Of a stretch of DNA of 64,000 nt, positions 39,620 through 52,158 are shown piece after piece. The stretch's first letter is position 1, and each line of letters begins with the position of its first letter. This stretch comes from Inia geoffrensis (Eukaryota > Chordata > Mammalia > Artiodactyla > Iniidae). A model generated the notes under the pieces. That model worked only from the letters and a program-made list of their open reading frames with translations, was not told the DNA's origin and did no database searches. The DNA lies in NCBI GenBank assembly GCA_036417435.1, contig CM070903.1:61046001-61110000 (forward strand). The letters are read 5' to 3'. The position numbers and the translations under genes are program-made.

Positions 39620-42277
39620 GCTCAAAGCTTTTTTCCCTTATCTACCCAACAATATGCCTGATGCAGAGTGAAGACTTTTGGTAACTTTTCTGAAAAGTAA
39701 TTTAACCTTTTTATTTTGCTTTTTTAAAGTATTAGATAACAGTGAACCCAGATGCTAAATAAAAAGGTGTTTGAACACTAGAATCCGTTTTTTTGTTTGT
39801 TTGTTTTTTTCTTTTTGGTGCTGGAACCCGGGATCAAATCCAGTTTTATTTTGGACAATTATATTAATGACAACTACCAAAAATGTTCTGGAGTTAGAAT
39901 ATGCAACTGAAGGAAATGGTGACAGCTTAGGAAAAAAGAGAAAAGAACACAAATAAAAATATTACCTGTAGTTGATCCTGTTGGTGAACTCCCATAGTGT
40001 CCATTTACCAGGCCAGTTCACTGTCTCCAACTGAGTGTGGACCGCTAAGATGCACAGCAGCACACTTGTACTGAAACTTGCCCTCAACCAAAAGGAGCTG
40101 CCACATGTGGCAATGCCTGGAAAGTTAAGCATTCTGTGCCTGTGCTCTCCCACCACCCCACGCCCGGTTGTCCCACGCCAATATGAGGGTATCAAAGACC
40201 AATCCTCTTGCCTCAAGGTGAATGTTGTCATGTGTGCCTGTGACGACCTTCATGCTCTAGAGCTCCCTGTGGGATCAGGATGACCTTCAGCTGCACCCAC
40301 ATGAGTGTCTACTTTGCCTCTCTTTTCCTGCTTCCCTTATAAGTTTCCCCTGAGCAGCACTCCCTCAGCAAGTCACTTGTACGGGAATCTCTTTCTCAGG
40401 TTCAATTTCTAGGGAATGAAACCAAACACATCACCTTCCATTTCCTCCCTTTGGACCATTTTCTCTTCCAAAGGATTTCTCACTGAGTAGAAATAACTAC
40501 CAGGATTTTTCCAGCCATGTTGAACATGGTCAGGCATCTTGTTCTGAGAAGTTTTCACTGAAAAAAGTCCTTCAAATTATAATCTTCATTTTGAAAGAAT
40601 TGAGAATTCAAGTCCACATATTTTTCATCTATGACCTTCTTCTTTTCTAGGATCTGAATCACATACAGGTGCTGTTTCCCATGGGTTGGACTTACTTTTA
40701 AATGTACCGTTGTGTGGTCCAAGGCAAGATATTCACTGATATTAGTATTCTATTCTCTGTCCCCAACAAACATAGCTACACAAAAAATACTACATATTTT
40801 ACAATTTGTATATATTTAACATTGAGTTCTAATTACTGTGAGCACAATTTGTATTCTTATCTTTTGTAGGCAGAATTAACACTTATCCATGAATTGTTAT
40901 AATTCAGTGTTAAACTGCTAATGATCTTACTAGAGATTTAAAAAAATAATACTCCTGTGGCCTGTTAGATTCAATAAAAATAGATAATATAGTTTCTAAA
41001 TATGTCTAATTTCCAGGAAGAGTATTATATAAGAGAAAACATGGTCTCAACATGCTTGATGATCTCTGAATTTAATTACACTATCAATATTCTATTAGAA
41101 AACATTTACTTATATCTTTGTAAAAGCAAAGCATTTCTACTTAAAGTAGCAATGCTAAAATTGTGAGGTTCAGTGATATCATTAAAGCAAAGGAATAGGA
41201 AAGGGGTGTGAGATGGCAGGTCAAATTTAGGTATGTTTATTTATTTAACACCATAGGTTGCAGTGCTACATTAGATAATATAAGGCATCCCATTTCAGAA
41301 ATTGGCTCAAAGTGGATTTAAATAATTCACGGTTTAATGAAATGAAATCTAGGAACCCAATACCTTTAGCAAATGACGTAGGAGCTCTCTCAGCTTGCTC
41401 TTCTCTCTTCTTATCCCAACACTAGCTTCTATTTCACATGTACCCTTAGATTTTGCCAGTCTCTAAAGTTGTTCTGTCCAGTGGATCTTATGCTACTCTC
41501 CCAGATAACATTATTATCCCTTTCCCTTTCTCAATCGTCTTTTGCTCTTTTGGTTCTTTCCTACTAGGCTAAAAATACATTCAAGCCACTTGCATCTTAC
41601 AAAAGTGATTCAAATCAAAACCAAAATCTTTCTGTCAATCCAACATTCAACAAGCAACATTTAAATAAAAAGGGAATTACTTTTGTTAGTTGTTTATTTT
41701 TTATTAACTTAAAAATACTATGAAATGTATCATGCATACAGAAGAATTTATAATATTTACATGGGCAATTTAAAGAATAGCATAAATATGTATGCACCCA
41801 TTACTCAGATTAAGAAATAGAACATTAAAGGAACATAGAAACCCTGTGTCTCTCCTCAGTTGCATCTATCTTCCTCCCCTCGAAAGATACACATCACTCT
41901 GAATTTTGTGTTACTCAGTCCCTTGTCTTATTTACAGATTTACCACTCACATATGTATTCCTAGACAATATTCCTTAGTTAAAAAAAAAAAGAAGAAGAA
42001 AAGCTGAGTAGCAAGCACCAAGCTTCCTGTGTAAAGGAAGGGTGACATTGCCAGTATCAGATAACAGCTTCTAGGAGAAAATAAACTGAACAGAGTCTAT
42101 GGGTCATGATTTGGTCATGACACCAGTCGTGTTCCCTGAGCATTTATAAGAACCTCTTCTAGGAAGTCAGGGGGCAAGGGCTTTATGGAGCCCTGAGAGC
42201 ATAGTGCTCATCATAGTTTTGGCCCCTGGACCAGATAACAGACATTTAGCAAAGATATGGTCAGAGAGAATAGACTC
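39620..42277. other. Intergenic, no feature
   Basis: The longest stretch in the intergenic region without a young repeat. Mixed composition; 40000-40450 is somewhat more GC-rich. I find no convincing exon. Old LINE remnants are likely near 41690-41950. Confidence 0.4.
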
Positions 42278-42288
42278 CTCTGTGTTTT

Positions 42289-42499
42289 TTGTTTTTTGTT
42301 TTTTGCGGTACACGGACCTCTCACTGTTGTGGCGTCTCCCGTTGCGGAGCACAGGCTCCGGACGCGCAGACTCAGCGGCCATGGCTCACGGGCCCAGCCG
42401 CTCCGCGGCATGTGGGATCCCTCCTGGACTGGGGCACGAACCCGTGTCCCCTGCATCGGCAAGCGGACTCTCAACCACTGCACCACCAGGGAAGCCCTG
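42289..42499 (-). repeat. CHR-2-type SINE (minus)
   Basis: Full body. The TSD ctctgtgtttt occurs at 42278-42288 and 42500-42510. Confidence 0.95.
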
Positions 42500-42869
42500 C
42501 TCTGTGTTTTCTGCTTCTAAACCTCCTCTGGCTACTTCAGCTCTCAGGAGGAAGTCAAAGCAGAAACTTGTGTAGTGAATCAGCAGAGCATGGAGGGAGA
42601 ATAGGAGCTTCACAAACTCAGTATGGGAAAGAATCTGAGCAAGACCCCTGCGGGGATTTTGTCCTCAACTAAAAGAAGGTAAATGGCAACAGGGGTCTTG
42701 GAAATGAGCACTCAGTTGGTTTGTCTCGAGTTGCACTGCCCCTGTCTAAACAGTTGTCTTCTATATCTTGTCTCCAGCTGTCATTCTGGGATCTTCCTTC
42801 AGCATCTTCTTAAGGGTTCCCTTTATTTCTCTCCTGCTTCCATTTCCTGTTTTTTGTATCCCACTTTTT

Positions 42870-43160
42870 TTTTTTTTAATAAATTTATTTATTTATTTGG
42901 CTGTGTTGGGTCTTCGTTTCTGTGCGTGGGCTTTCTCTAGTTGCGGTGAGCGGGGGCCACTCTTCATCACGGTGCGCGGGCCTCTCACTATCACGGCCTC
43001 TCTTGTTGCGGAGCACAGGCTCCAGACGCCCAGGCTCAGTAGTTGTGGCGCACGGGCTTAGTTGCTCCGCGGCATGTGGGATCTTCCCAGACCAGGGCTC
43101 GAACCCGTGTCCCCTGCATTGGCAGGCAGATTCTCAAGCACTGCGCCACCAGGGAAGCTC
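42870..43160 (-). repeat. Mosaic CHR-1/CHR-2 SINE (minus)
   Basis: The TSD tgtatcccacttttt occurs at 42855-42869 and 43161-43175, so this is one insertion event. Read in its own direction it has a CHR-1-like segment ('cacaactactgagcctg'), then a CHR-2-like segment ('cctgtgctccgcaacaagag', 'gtgagaggcccgcgcaccg'), then a CHR-1 tail ('gcaactagagaaagcccacg'). Confidence 0.9.
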
Positions 43161-43519
43161 TGTATCCCACTTTTTGTCTTTACTGGTCTCTCAGTGAGCA
43201 GTTTCTCCAGTAGCTTCTTTCTCAGATGCGGTGGTAAATTTTTTGAGACACTGTATACCTTAAAAACACATAGTTGCCTAGTAACCTGGAGGTGGTGAGA
43301 TGATCTAGGGTATGTAACTGCTTCTCAAACAACTTTGGCCTTGTTCTCCTTATTTTAGCTGCTATTCTACTTCCTCTTCCCTTTTTATTTATCACCAGTT
43401 CCACACATATTTTGGTGTTGCCAATTCCTATGCTTTGTGGGGATTCTGTGGTATAAATTGGGTTGGTCTCAGTTTTCCCCACTACCAGTTTAGGGGTTGG
43501 CTTTCTCAGTTTTATGTCA

Positions 43520-44000
43520 GTTACCACTTGTTCCCCTCCTTCTAGAGTGAATCACAGCTCACCATTGACTCCAATAGAACGTGGTACAGGCGACACTGTA
43601 TAACTTCCGAGGCTAGGTCACATAAAGCATTGTGGCTTTCAACTTGTTCTCCTGGATCACCATGCTCTGAGGAAGGCCCCGCCAGGCAGCATCTTAGAAA
43701 GGCCCATGTGGAGTGAAACTAAGGCCCCAAACCGACAGCCAGCACCAAGTTGCCGGCCACTATGTGAGACACCTTGAAAGTGCTTCCTCTAGCCTTAGTC
43801 AGGCCTTTTGATGACTGGAGCCCCACAGGATTACTGAGGGCAACCTCATGAGAGACAGTGAGCCAAAACTTCCAGGCCAAGCTGCTCCCAAATTCCTGAT
43901 CCACAGAAATCATGAGAGATAATGATTATTGTTATCTTCAAGCCACTAAGGTTTTGGGCGTTGTGTCATATGCAGCTCTACTAAATGGAACACCACTGGG
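43520..44000 (+). repeat. Probable MaLR-type LTR (plus)
   Basis: The right end, 'attgttatcttcaagccact' then 'aaggttttgggcgttgtgtc', resembles the 3' end of MLT1-class LTRs. The rest is too diverged to assign to a subfamily. Non-coding. Confidence 0.45.
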
Positions 44001-44169
44001 CCCAGAGAAAAAGTGATTGCCTTTCCTCCTGCTGACTAGTACTTCCACATTCTTCTCCTTCACTCTTCCCTAAAACCCTAGCTCTCACTTTCGTGCCAGA
44101 AAAGTATGCCACCAACTACCTCTCTTCATTGCAGTCATCTACAAAGTCACAGTCCACATACTCTTTTTT

Positions 44170-44370
44170 TTTTCTTTTTGCGGTACGCGGGCCTCTCACT
44201 GCTGTGGCCTCTCCCGTTGCGGAGCACAGGCTCCGGACGCGCGGGCTCAGCGGCCATGGCTCACGGGCCCAGCCGCTCTGCGGCATGCGGGATCCCCCCA
44301 GACTGGGGCACGAACCCGCGTCCCCTGCATCGGCAGGCGGACTCCCAACCACTGCGCCACCAGGGAAGCC
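44170..44370 (-). repeat. CHR-2-type SINE (minus)
   Basis: Very clean body. The perfect 16-bp TSD ccacatactctttttt occurs at 44154-44169 and 44371-44386. Confidence 0.96.
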
Positions 44371-44454
44371 CCACATACTCTTTTTTACTGAAGATTTTTT
44401 TCCTTGTTCATGGTCACTTTCCTCTGTGCTACTCTTTTTATACTTGGCTTCTTG

Positions 44455-44684
44455 GTTTGTTCAGGCTGCTATAACAAAATACCACAGACTGGGTAGCTTA
44501 TAAACAACAGAGATTTACTTCTTCCAGTTCTGGAGGCTGGAAGTCCAGGATCAAAGTGCCAGTACGGTTGCGTTTTGGTGAGTGCCCTCTTCTTGATTTA
44601 TGGCCGGCGCCTACTCTCTGTGTCCTTACTTGGTGGAAGGGCAAGGAATCTCCGTGGGGTCTCTTTTATAAGAACACTAACTCC
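44455..44684 (-). repeat. MaLR (MLT1-type) LTR fragment (minus)
   Basis: 'ggctgctataacaaaatacc', 'acagactgggtagcttataa' and 'gttctggaggctggaagtcc' are the complement of the 3' part of an MLT1/MST-type LTR. It is cut off by the L1 fragment that follows. Confidence 0.8.
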
Positions 44685-45101
44685 AGTCACCTCATACCTG
44701 CCAGAATGGCTATCATCAAAGAGAACACAAATAACAATTGTTCGTGAGGATGTGGAGAAAAGGGAACCCTCCTACACTGTTGGTGGGGATATAAATTGAT
44801 GCAGCCACTGTGGAAAACAGTATGGAGGTTTATCAAAAAACTAAAAATAGAACTACCATATAACCCAGCAATTCTACTCCTGGGTATATATCTAAAAAAA
44901 ACAAAAACAGTAATTCGAAAAGTTACATGCACCCCAATGTTCCTAGCAACATTATTTACAATTGCCAAGATATGGAAGCAACCTAACTGTCTATCAACAG
45001 ATGAATGGATAAAGAAGATGTGGTGTATATATACAGTGGAATACTACTCAGCCATAAAAAAGAATGAAATTTTGCCATTTGCAGCAACATGGATGGACTT
45101 T
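44685..45101 (+). mobile_element. L1 ORF2-end fragment (plus)
   Basis: It runs from 'ccagaatggctatcatcaaa' through 'tacactgttggtggggatat' to 'gcaacatggatggac' at about 45098, then stops without the 3' UTR or a poly(A). The copy is therefore truncated at both ends. Confidence 0.88.
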
Positions 45102-45332
45102 TTCATCTTCCTAAACTGAAATTCTGTACCTATTAAACAATATGGGATCCATTCTGCCCTGTCCCCAGCGCCTTGAAACCACTGTTCTGCTTTCTGTCTC
45201 TGAATCTGACTACTCTAAGTACCTCATAAGTTGAACTAATTTTATACTCTTTATCATGTGTGGCCATGGAAATCTGTTAGCTTAGTGGTCAGCTAGAGAT
45301 TTGATAGAGATTTCTTTAAACTCCAGGAACAG

Positions 45333-45420
45333 AAAGAAAGAAAGAGAGAGAGGGAGAGGGAGAGGGAGAGGGAGAGGGAGATGGAGAGGGAGACGAGAGG
45401 GAGAGAGGAAAGAAAGAAAG
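45333..45420. repeat. GA-rich minisatellite (gggaga)n
   Basis: An aaagaaagagagag start, then about five gggaga units, degrading to gagaggaaagaaag. It sits just upstream of a SINE. Confidence 0.92.
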
Positions 45421-45461
45421 TTCAGTCTTTGCAGATGCCCTGACTTCAAAACTCAGCTAGG

Positions 45462-45671
45462 GGGCTTCCCTGGTGGCTCAGTGGTTGAGAGTCTGCCTGC
45501 CGATGCAGGGGACATGGGTTCGTGCCCCAGTCTGGGAAGATCCCACATGCCGCAAAGCGGCTGGGCCCATGAGCCATGGCCGCTGAGCCTGCGCGTCCGG
45601 AGCCTGTGCTCCGCAGCGGGAGAGGCCGCAGCGGTGAGAGGCCCGCGTACCGCAAAAAAAAAAAAAAAAAC
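45462..45671 (+). repeat. CHR-2-type SINE (plus)
   Basis: Full body and pure A tail. The TSD aactcagctagg occurs at 45450-45461 and 45672-45683. Confidence 0.96.
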
Positions 45672-45683
45672 AACTCAGCTAGG

Positions 45684-46380
45684 CAATTTACAACTCTGCC
45701 CTAGCTTTCCCTTTCTGAAGAGGGTGAAAGTCAGCCAGAGGTGAGAGCTTAGGGCCTTAGGTCTTTTCTGTGCATGATCCAAGCTCTGGACATGTGTGTG
45801 ACTTTCTGGATTCCCTGGAATTTGTGGGAGCTTTTCAAAGCCCTTATTCCCTAGCCTTTCCTCTCAAACTTCTCAGATTGTCTATTGTTTGCCTCAACTG
45901 TTTTCCCTTGTCCCAAATGGCAGGCAGTGGCTATTACAGTGTTTACCTTCAAATGTTTTCCGTAAATCCCACCCTCTTCCCCTCCTTTAGGTAGAGAGTT
46001 CTGAGTTAGGTGAAATAAGGCAAATCCTTTAGCTGGTCCTTCCGGGAGCCACCAAGACAGGTCAAAGCAAGCAACCACAATTCTTTAGTAAGTTCTGTGC
46101 TACTCCTCTAATAGCGGGAACCAGTCCTAGAAATGTGGGCTATTGTGAAGCAGGGGATGGTAGCAGAGTAAATTAAAATGTCACAAAGCTCTCTTACTGA
46201 GACTCAGCTCTTTTTTCTTAGTTAAGCATTCCCCTGATTATTGTAAGCTTTTTTTGTTGGATTCCTGAGTTCCTAATAAGTAGGTCCTGACAATTTTTGC
46301 CAGCTTAATTGCTGCTTTTGTGAAGGTACAGACTTTCAGAATTCCCTACTCTGCCATTTTTGTTGATATTACTCCCTCTC
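45684..46380. other. Intergenic, no feature
   Basis: Nothing recognised. Confidence 0.4.
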
Positions 46381-46384
46381 ACTT

Positions 46385-47060
46385 TTTTTTTTTAAATTGA
46401 AGTATAGTTGATTTACCATATTATATTAGTTCCAGGTGTATGGCATAGAGATCGTCCTCTCATTCTTAAAAAAAAAATCAGCATAGAATTCCAATGGGTG
46501 GAGGTACATAGTTTATTTAGCCAGGCCTTCATTGATGAACATTTATTTTCAATTTTTGCTAATGCAAACAATTCTCCAGTGAATAACTTTGCACATTATT
46601 TTGCATGTATGCAATTAAATCTATAGGAAAAAGCCCAGAAGTGGAATTGCTGCAAGAGTATCTGCATTTTGTGATTTTTATTATTTTTTGTTAAATTAAA
46701 AAAAAAATTTTTAGGCCATGCCATGCGGCATGCAGGATCTTAATTCCCCGACTAAAAAATCCCCTGTGATTTTTATAGCTATTGCTAAAGTGCTATATTG
46801 CTTTACACTCCCACTATGAGAGTTCTTATATCTGACAGTCTTGCCAATAGAATGTGTTATCAAATTTCTGTACCTTTGTCAATCTAACAGGTGAAAATGA
46901 TATTTCAGGGTGGTTTAAATTTCTTTTATTCTGAGTGAAACTGAGCACCTTTTAATATTTTTTAAAGAGGTACTTGTATTTCATTTCTGTGAACTTTCTG
47001 ACATATACTTTATCAATTTCTTACCTGACTGTGGTTTTTCCGTTTCAGTTTCTAGGAGTT
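46385..47060 (-). repeat. Old L1 3' fragment (minus), with a SINE scrap
   Basis: It starts 'aaattgaagtatagttgatt', the L1 3' terminus antisense, and continues 'cccagaagtggaattgctgc'. At about 46705-46765 a tRNA-SINE remnant ('aggccatgccatgcggcatg', 'ttaattccccgactaaaa') interrupts it. Confidence 0.7.
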
Positions 47061-48115
47061 CTTTATTTACTAGTGTGACCTCTCTTTAAGTACATGACAA
47101 TGAATCTCATTTAAGCATTGGTGTTGCCCAGTAATCCTGTTTCCCTCATACGTCAGTCCATTTGTTTTCCTACGGTCCCAAGTATTTCATAATTTCTCCT
47201 TTCTCCTCAAACTTCCAACAACTTGTCCTCCATATTCACTTTCAGGCTTGGGTGTTATTTCACTGAGAAATACCAATGCCCTTCAGCCAAAGGCCACCAG
47301 GAGCACACCTGTCGTGGAAAAACACTCGTTGCCATGAGGGTGAAAGCACATCACGGAGAACCTTGAGGACGTCTTAGTAAAAGTGTGTTGGAAAGGATTT
47401 ACTATGGGATTTGGGTTAGTGTTGGGGGATTTTGTAGGGGGGATTCAAGAGGTGGGGATTTTCCCTGGATTGTATGTTGTCAGAAAGCTGCAGTAATTCT
47501 ATGATTGGCTATCTTCTTACATCTTACCTAGAAGATGGGAGGAACAGAGTGAAGCTAAAGCTATGACTGGGAAAGAAGCAGGTGTCACTCATATTAGCCA
47601 GCTTAGGGGGATATTTGGTCATTTTGGTGGTTTGAGCCATGTCCACATTCTTGTGTCTGTTTAGACATGACTATGACCCCGTTTTTGTCTTGTTCTACCG
47701 CAGTCACAGAGTGGCTTTGTTTGACACTAGTGTGGTGTGAAATTTATGTGTTCACGGAACACCGTGACCTGGCTGTGAGTGCCAGGCCGTCTCCTGGCTG
47801 TCAGGGCTGCCTTGACGCAGTCAAAAGAGAGCTCCCACAAACTCACCTCAGCACATCTGTTCACTTACCTGCACTTGTGCGCATTTATTCTTCCTTGATA
47901 CAAAGGAAGAACAGCCCAGGTTCCTATCCGGGCCCAGCCCATCCGCTTGCATACTGAATCCTACCCCCTTACCTATTCCAGGTCTTCACTCCAGCAGCTC
48001 TCCCTACCCTATCTCTCCTGCATTAGTGACTTTCCCTCTCTGTTGGGTCAATTCCCATGAATGTTCAGACATGTTGTTATCATTCCCATCTTAAAAAACA
48101 AACAAAATTAAAAAA
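47061..48115. other. Intergenic, no feature
   Basis: Moderate GC around 47680-47960, where a 96-codon open frame has no motif I recognise. No splice or promoter support. Confidence 0.35.
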
Positions 48116-48985
48116 CAAAGCTAAACAACAAGCCCCCTTTTGGCTCTAAATGCCCCCTCTGACTACTGCCCTATTTTACTGTCTCATTTAAGCAAAACTC
48201 TTCCAACTAGTTGTTTATACACACTTCCTTCTACTCTTTTTCCCCTTCCTCCTGAATCAGCTCTCCACTGAAATTGTTCTTGTCAAGGTCACCAATGACC
48301 TCCAGACTGATAAATACAGAGCAATCTAGAATTATTCTCAGTTCTCATCTTATCTGATCTATTTGCAATATTTGTCATCTTTGATTTTTCCATCCTCCTT
48401 GAAACGCTTTATTTGGCTGCAGGTTGAAGTCCTCTACCTCATGCACCATTCCTTCCCAGAGTTTTTGCTGTTTCCTCTTCATCTCCTCAACTTCTACATC
48501 TTGGATTGTTCCAGGAAGACGTCATCAGATGTTTTTACTATCTACGTTCACTCACTTGGTGATCTCATCCACTTTCATAGCTTTAAAAACCATTGATATT
48601 CTGATAATTCCCAAATCTCTATTCCCAGAACTTTGGGATTATGCATACAACTTCCAATTTCACGTATCCATTAGGATGTCTAATTGGCATCTCAAACTTA
48701 ACACGTTTAAAACCAAACTCATAGCTCTCCCCAGATTGTTCTTCTCTTAGGCTTTCTTATCTCAGTTAATAGTTGTTCCAACCTTTCAAGTGTTCAGGCC
48801 AGTAGCTTTAGAGTGATCCTGACTTCTTTCTCTCATACTACACAACCAATCCACCAGAAAATCAGTTTAATTCTTCCTTCAAAATACTGTCTATGCAGAA
48901 TCTCACCACTACCACCACTGCCACTCTGGTCCAAGTCATCATCTCTAATCTGAGTTCTTGCAGTAGCCTTCTAATTGGTCTCTTT
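48116..48985 (+). repeat. L2 LINE, 5' segment (plus)
   Basis: L2-like series: 'ttgtcaaggtcaccaatgac', 'aacacgtttaaaaccaaact', 'ggtccaagtcatcatctcta' and 'cagtagccttctaattggtc'. The last corresponds to the SRLDYCNSLL-type end of the L2 reverse-transcriptase region. Confidence 0.75.
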
Positions 48986-49685
48986 GAGTCTGTCATTGTC
49001 CCTTTATCATCTCTTCCTAACATTTGTGGAGTTTGGGACAAGAATATAAACGGATGTGCATATTTGCCTAAATTTGTAAAAATTATAAATCAATACCTTA
49101 AATATATTCTACTTTCCTATCTTTGCAAATATGTCGCTCCAAAGACCTAAAAAAACCAGTTAGAATTTAGAGTTCTTGGGCTACCCAGAGTTCTATGCCA
49201 GGTAGTAAGTGATGTGGAGATAACTATTTCCTGGCCACTAGCCTGCAACCTGCCCTTCGTTTATTCCAGCTCTGGCTCCATTCCCCATTGCAAGGACCCT
49301 TGTGTCCATGCATATGGACACTTAGTCTACAAATCCAAGCTCCATTTACACCCATTACAAACAGCCACCCCTTGGTAACTCCACAGGCTTCGGGTGTGCA
49401 CACCAGTGATGTCATTTATTCTTGGAAGAACAGATTCACGGAAGAGGTCTTTGTGGTTCCTGGAAGTGGACTTGGGGCAGTTTGGGCAAGGAATTCAGAG
49501 TTCTGGCTCTTTGGAATGTGGTCTCTAAAGGGAGGAATGTGGCCAGAGGAGACCTAGAGTAGAGCCTCTAAAGTAAGGCTCAAGGCAGGGGCTCTTCTTA
49601 TCTGGATGTCCGCTCAGGCTCCGCTTTACAGTCTGTAAGGGGAGAGGACAGGAGCGTGGAGACCAATCAGGAGACTACAGTAGAC
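48986..49685. other. Segment interrupting the L2 copy
   Basis: About 700 bp that does not belong to L2 and splits an otherwise colinear element. 'gcctgcaacctgcccttcg' and 'ggacacttagtctacaaatc' match nothing I know. No clear TSD or terminal repeat was found. Confidence 0.45.
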
Positions 49686-50275
49686 AGAGTGGTCCTTTTA
49701 CAGAGCAAGTCAGATGGCACCACTCTTATTCTCACAGCTCTCCACTGGCTTCCATCTCATGCAAAGGAAAAACCGAAGTCTTTACAATACCTAAAAGCTT
49801 CTGCGAGATCTGACTTGTCCTCATCCACCTTGCCTGATTGGTCTCATTTACTTTACTCTCCCCCTTGCTTACTTGCTTCTGTCCACACTGGTCTCCCTTG
49901 TTGCTCCTCAAACAGCCAGGCACCCTTCCACCCCAGAGATGCTTGAGCTCACTCATCCCTCTGTCTAAAGCCCCCTTATCCCAGATATCCCTGTGGCATA
50001 TTCCCTTCTTCCCTCGTGCCTTTATTCAAATATTACCTTCTCAGTGAAACTATGACCTGCTTATTCAAAATCTTTCTGTTTCTTCCCTGGTTTGTGGTCT
50101 CCAAGGCCATTATCACCATCTGGCATAGGTGTAATTTTACCTATGATCTATCTCCCAAATTTAGAATATAAGCTCCTTGAAGGCTGTGATTTTTATCTAT
50201 TTTATTTATGAGCTCCCAGCTCTCGGAACAGTTCCTGGTCTGTACTAGGGGCTCCGTGTATATCTATTGAATTAA
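49686..50275 (+). repeat. L2 LINE, 3' segment (plus)
   Basis: It resumes with 'ctctccactggcttccatct', 'cttctgtccacactggtctc', 'caaatattaccttctcagtg', 'tataagctccttgaaggctg' and 'gaacagttcctggtctgtac', ending near 'attgaattaatga'. This is the expected order for the L2 3' end. Confidence 0.8.
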
Positions 50276-50590
50276 TGATTACAAACCATTTTAAATCTTT
50301 TTTATGTCAACATAGGCTGCGTAGAGACCAAAATAAAATGTGTTACAATTTATTAATATAATACCAATTTTGTGTCTGATTAAAGAGAAATAAATTAGCC
50401 CTATAATAATCTCAGTCTCACATTTATATGAATTTTATATGATTGTCTATCTCCATTTCTATATTTTAAATTTAGGAAATTTAAGTTATTATTTCTGCCA
50501 AAACCAAAACATAGTGCCTTCCAGATAGTAGGCTCTTCAGAAATCTGTCTAAAACATATAATGCCTTCATAAGTTTCCACTGAGTAAATA
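50276..50590. other. Intergenic, no feature
   Basis: AT-rich; nothing recognised. Confidence 0.4.
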
Positions 50591-50830
50591 TACTGTAATT
50601 TAGTTATTATCATTCCCATTTTTTGGATGTTTACTTTTCTAATATTTCACAAGTATAAGAAATCCTGCAGAGAACATCTTGATGAATAAAGGATTATTTC
50701 TTTAGTGTAGATTCCCAGAAAAGGACTTATAAAGTACCAATTTATACTATCACACAATTGAATTATAAAAATGGTTTGTCATTTTAAATGTGCATTTCTT
50801 TGATTACTATATACTAAAAAGAGCAAACCT
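50591..50830 (-). repeat. Old L1-type fragment (minus)
   Basis: 'gtgtagattcccagaaaagg' and 'tttgtcattttaaatgtgca' follow the antisense old-L1 3' pattern seen at 20.8 and 46.6 kb. Confidence 0.5.
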
Positions 50831-50913
50831 TAATGGAAAATTTTCTCTGTGCTAGAGGTTGTGCTATTTTATATAGATTATCAAATTTGAGTCCATTATT
50901 ACTTCATACTTAT

Positions 50914-51266
50914 TAGGGACTAAATATTTGTATCCCCTCTAAATTAATACGTTGAACCCTAGCCTGTCAGTTTGGTTGTATTTGGAGTCAGGAAGTATTG
51001 TAATTGAGGTTAAATGAAGTCATAAGGTTGGGGTCCTGATCCAACAGGATTAGTGCCCTAGTAAGAAGAGATACCAGAGAGCACACCATGTGAGGACATG
51101 GCAAGAAGGTGGCATTTGCAAGACAGGAAGAGAGTCCTTGGTAGAAACCAAACTAGGTGGAACCTTGGTCTTGGACTTCTAGCCTCCCGAGCTGTGAAAA
51201 AATACATTTCTGTTGTTTAAAGACATCCAGTCTGAGGTATTTTGTTATGGTAGCTCACTAATACCA
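50914..51266 (+). repeat. MaLR (MLT1-type) LTR (plus), near full length
   Basis: The classical series is present: 'gttgaaccctagcctgtcag', 'tggttgtatttggagtcagg', 'taaatgaagtcataaggttg', 'aagaagagataccagagagc', 'catgtgaggacatggcaaga' and 'ggtattttgttatggtagct'. Non-coding solo LTR. Confidence 0.88.
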
Positions 51267-52150
51267 TACTGTTGCTATCTCTACGTATCAAATGAGGACA
51301 CAGGTAACAAGAGATTAGATGAGCTACCAATATATGGTGGAGCCAAAATTTGAACCCAGACAATTCTTACTTCATGGTCAGCCATTTGTTCTGCCTAGCC
51401 AATGGGATCGTCTAATCATATCTTTTTTTCATTTTATCTATGAAGGGTCTTATTTTTAAAAATTATTTTTATTGAATATTGAGTAGATAGAATAATTATA
51501 TAAGAATATATATATTATATATCTATATATGTAAGGTATCCAGAATGACTATACAACAACTTTATACCCCTGTCCAGTTTGAAGTTCCCTATGCACCTCC
51601 CTGAATCTAACCCCGTTCTTTCCCTCTCAAAGGGAAATTGTGCTTATTGGATTTTTTTCTTCTCTAGAGTTTTATTATATTTGTATCCTTTAACTGTATT
51701 TGCAGTGTACTGTTTGGTTTTACATGTTTTAAAATGTTATAAACTGAATCTTACTGTATTTTTCTGACTCACTTTTTTAACTCAACATTATGTTCTTGAG
51801 ATTCATCCATGTTATTGTGTCTTAATGTTTAATAAATTCTCTATGCATTTAAAGATACCAAGTCTTTGTCTTTTAAAAATGTGTTTTTTTAACCTTTGGA
51901 ATTTTATATTTTAATGGACATTATTAATTTTTCTCTTATGATATCTTCTATTGTTTACAACATAATTTTTACCCTTGCAGATATTTGATATTCACTGCTA
52001 TTCTCCTCTTCTTTTTCTTAAAAAATTAGATTTTTAAAACCAATGCCATTCACTTTAAATTGGGTCTAAAACCTGAATAGTGATTCGCTCAGCCCAACCA
52101 CAGGATCTTCCTTTATCAGATGATTTTCATTTTTTCAGCCTTTACAAAGA
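51267..52150. other. Intergenic; MIR-like scrap and old LINE text
   Basis: 51280-51400 ('agagattagatgagctacca', 'gccaaaatttgaacccagac') looks like MIR. 51480-51530 is AT-repeat-rich. 51540-51840 resembles an old L1 3' fragment (minus), with 'gagattcatccatgttattg'. Confidence 0.5.
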
Positions 52151-52158
52151 GTTTAAAC

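Noticed and set aside
44093..44503. Open frames of 80-147 codons over most CHR-2 copies, e.g. at 44093-44503, 45301-45744 and 42204-42672
   Set aside because: The CHR-2 body is GC-rich and stop-poor in several frames. The same peptide text recurs at every copy, so these are repeat translations.
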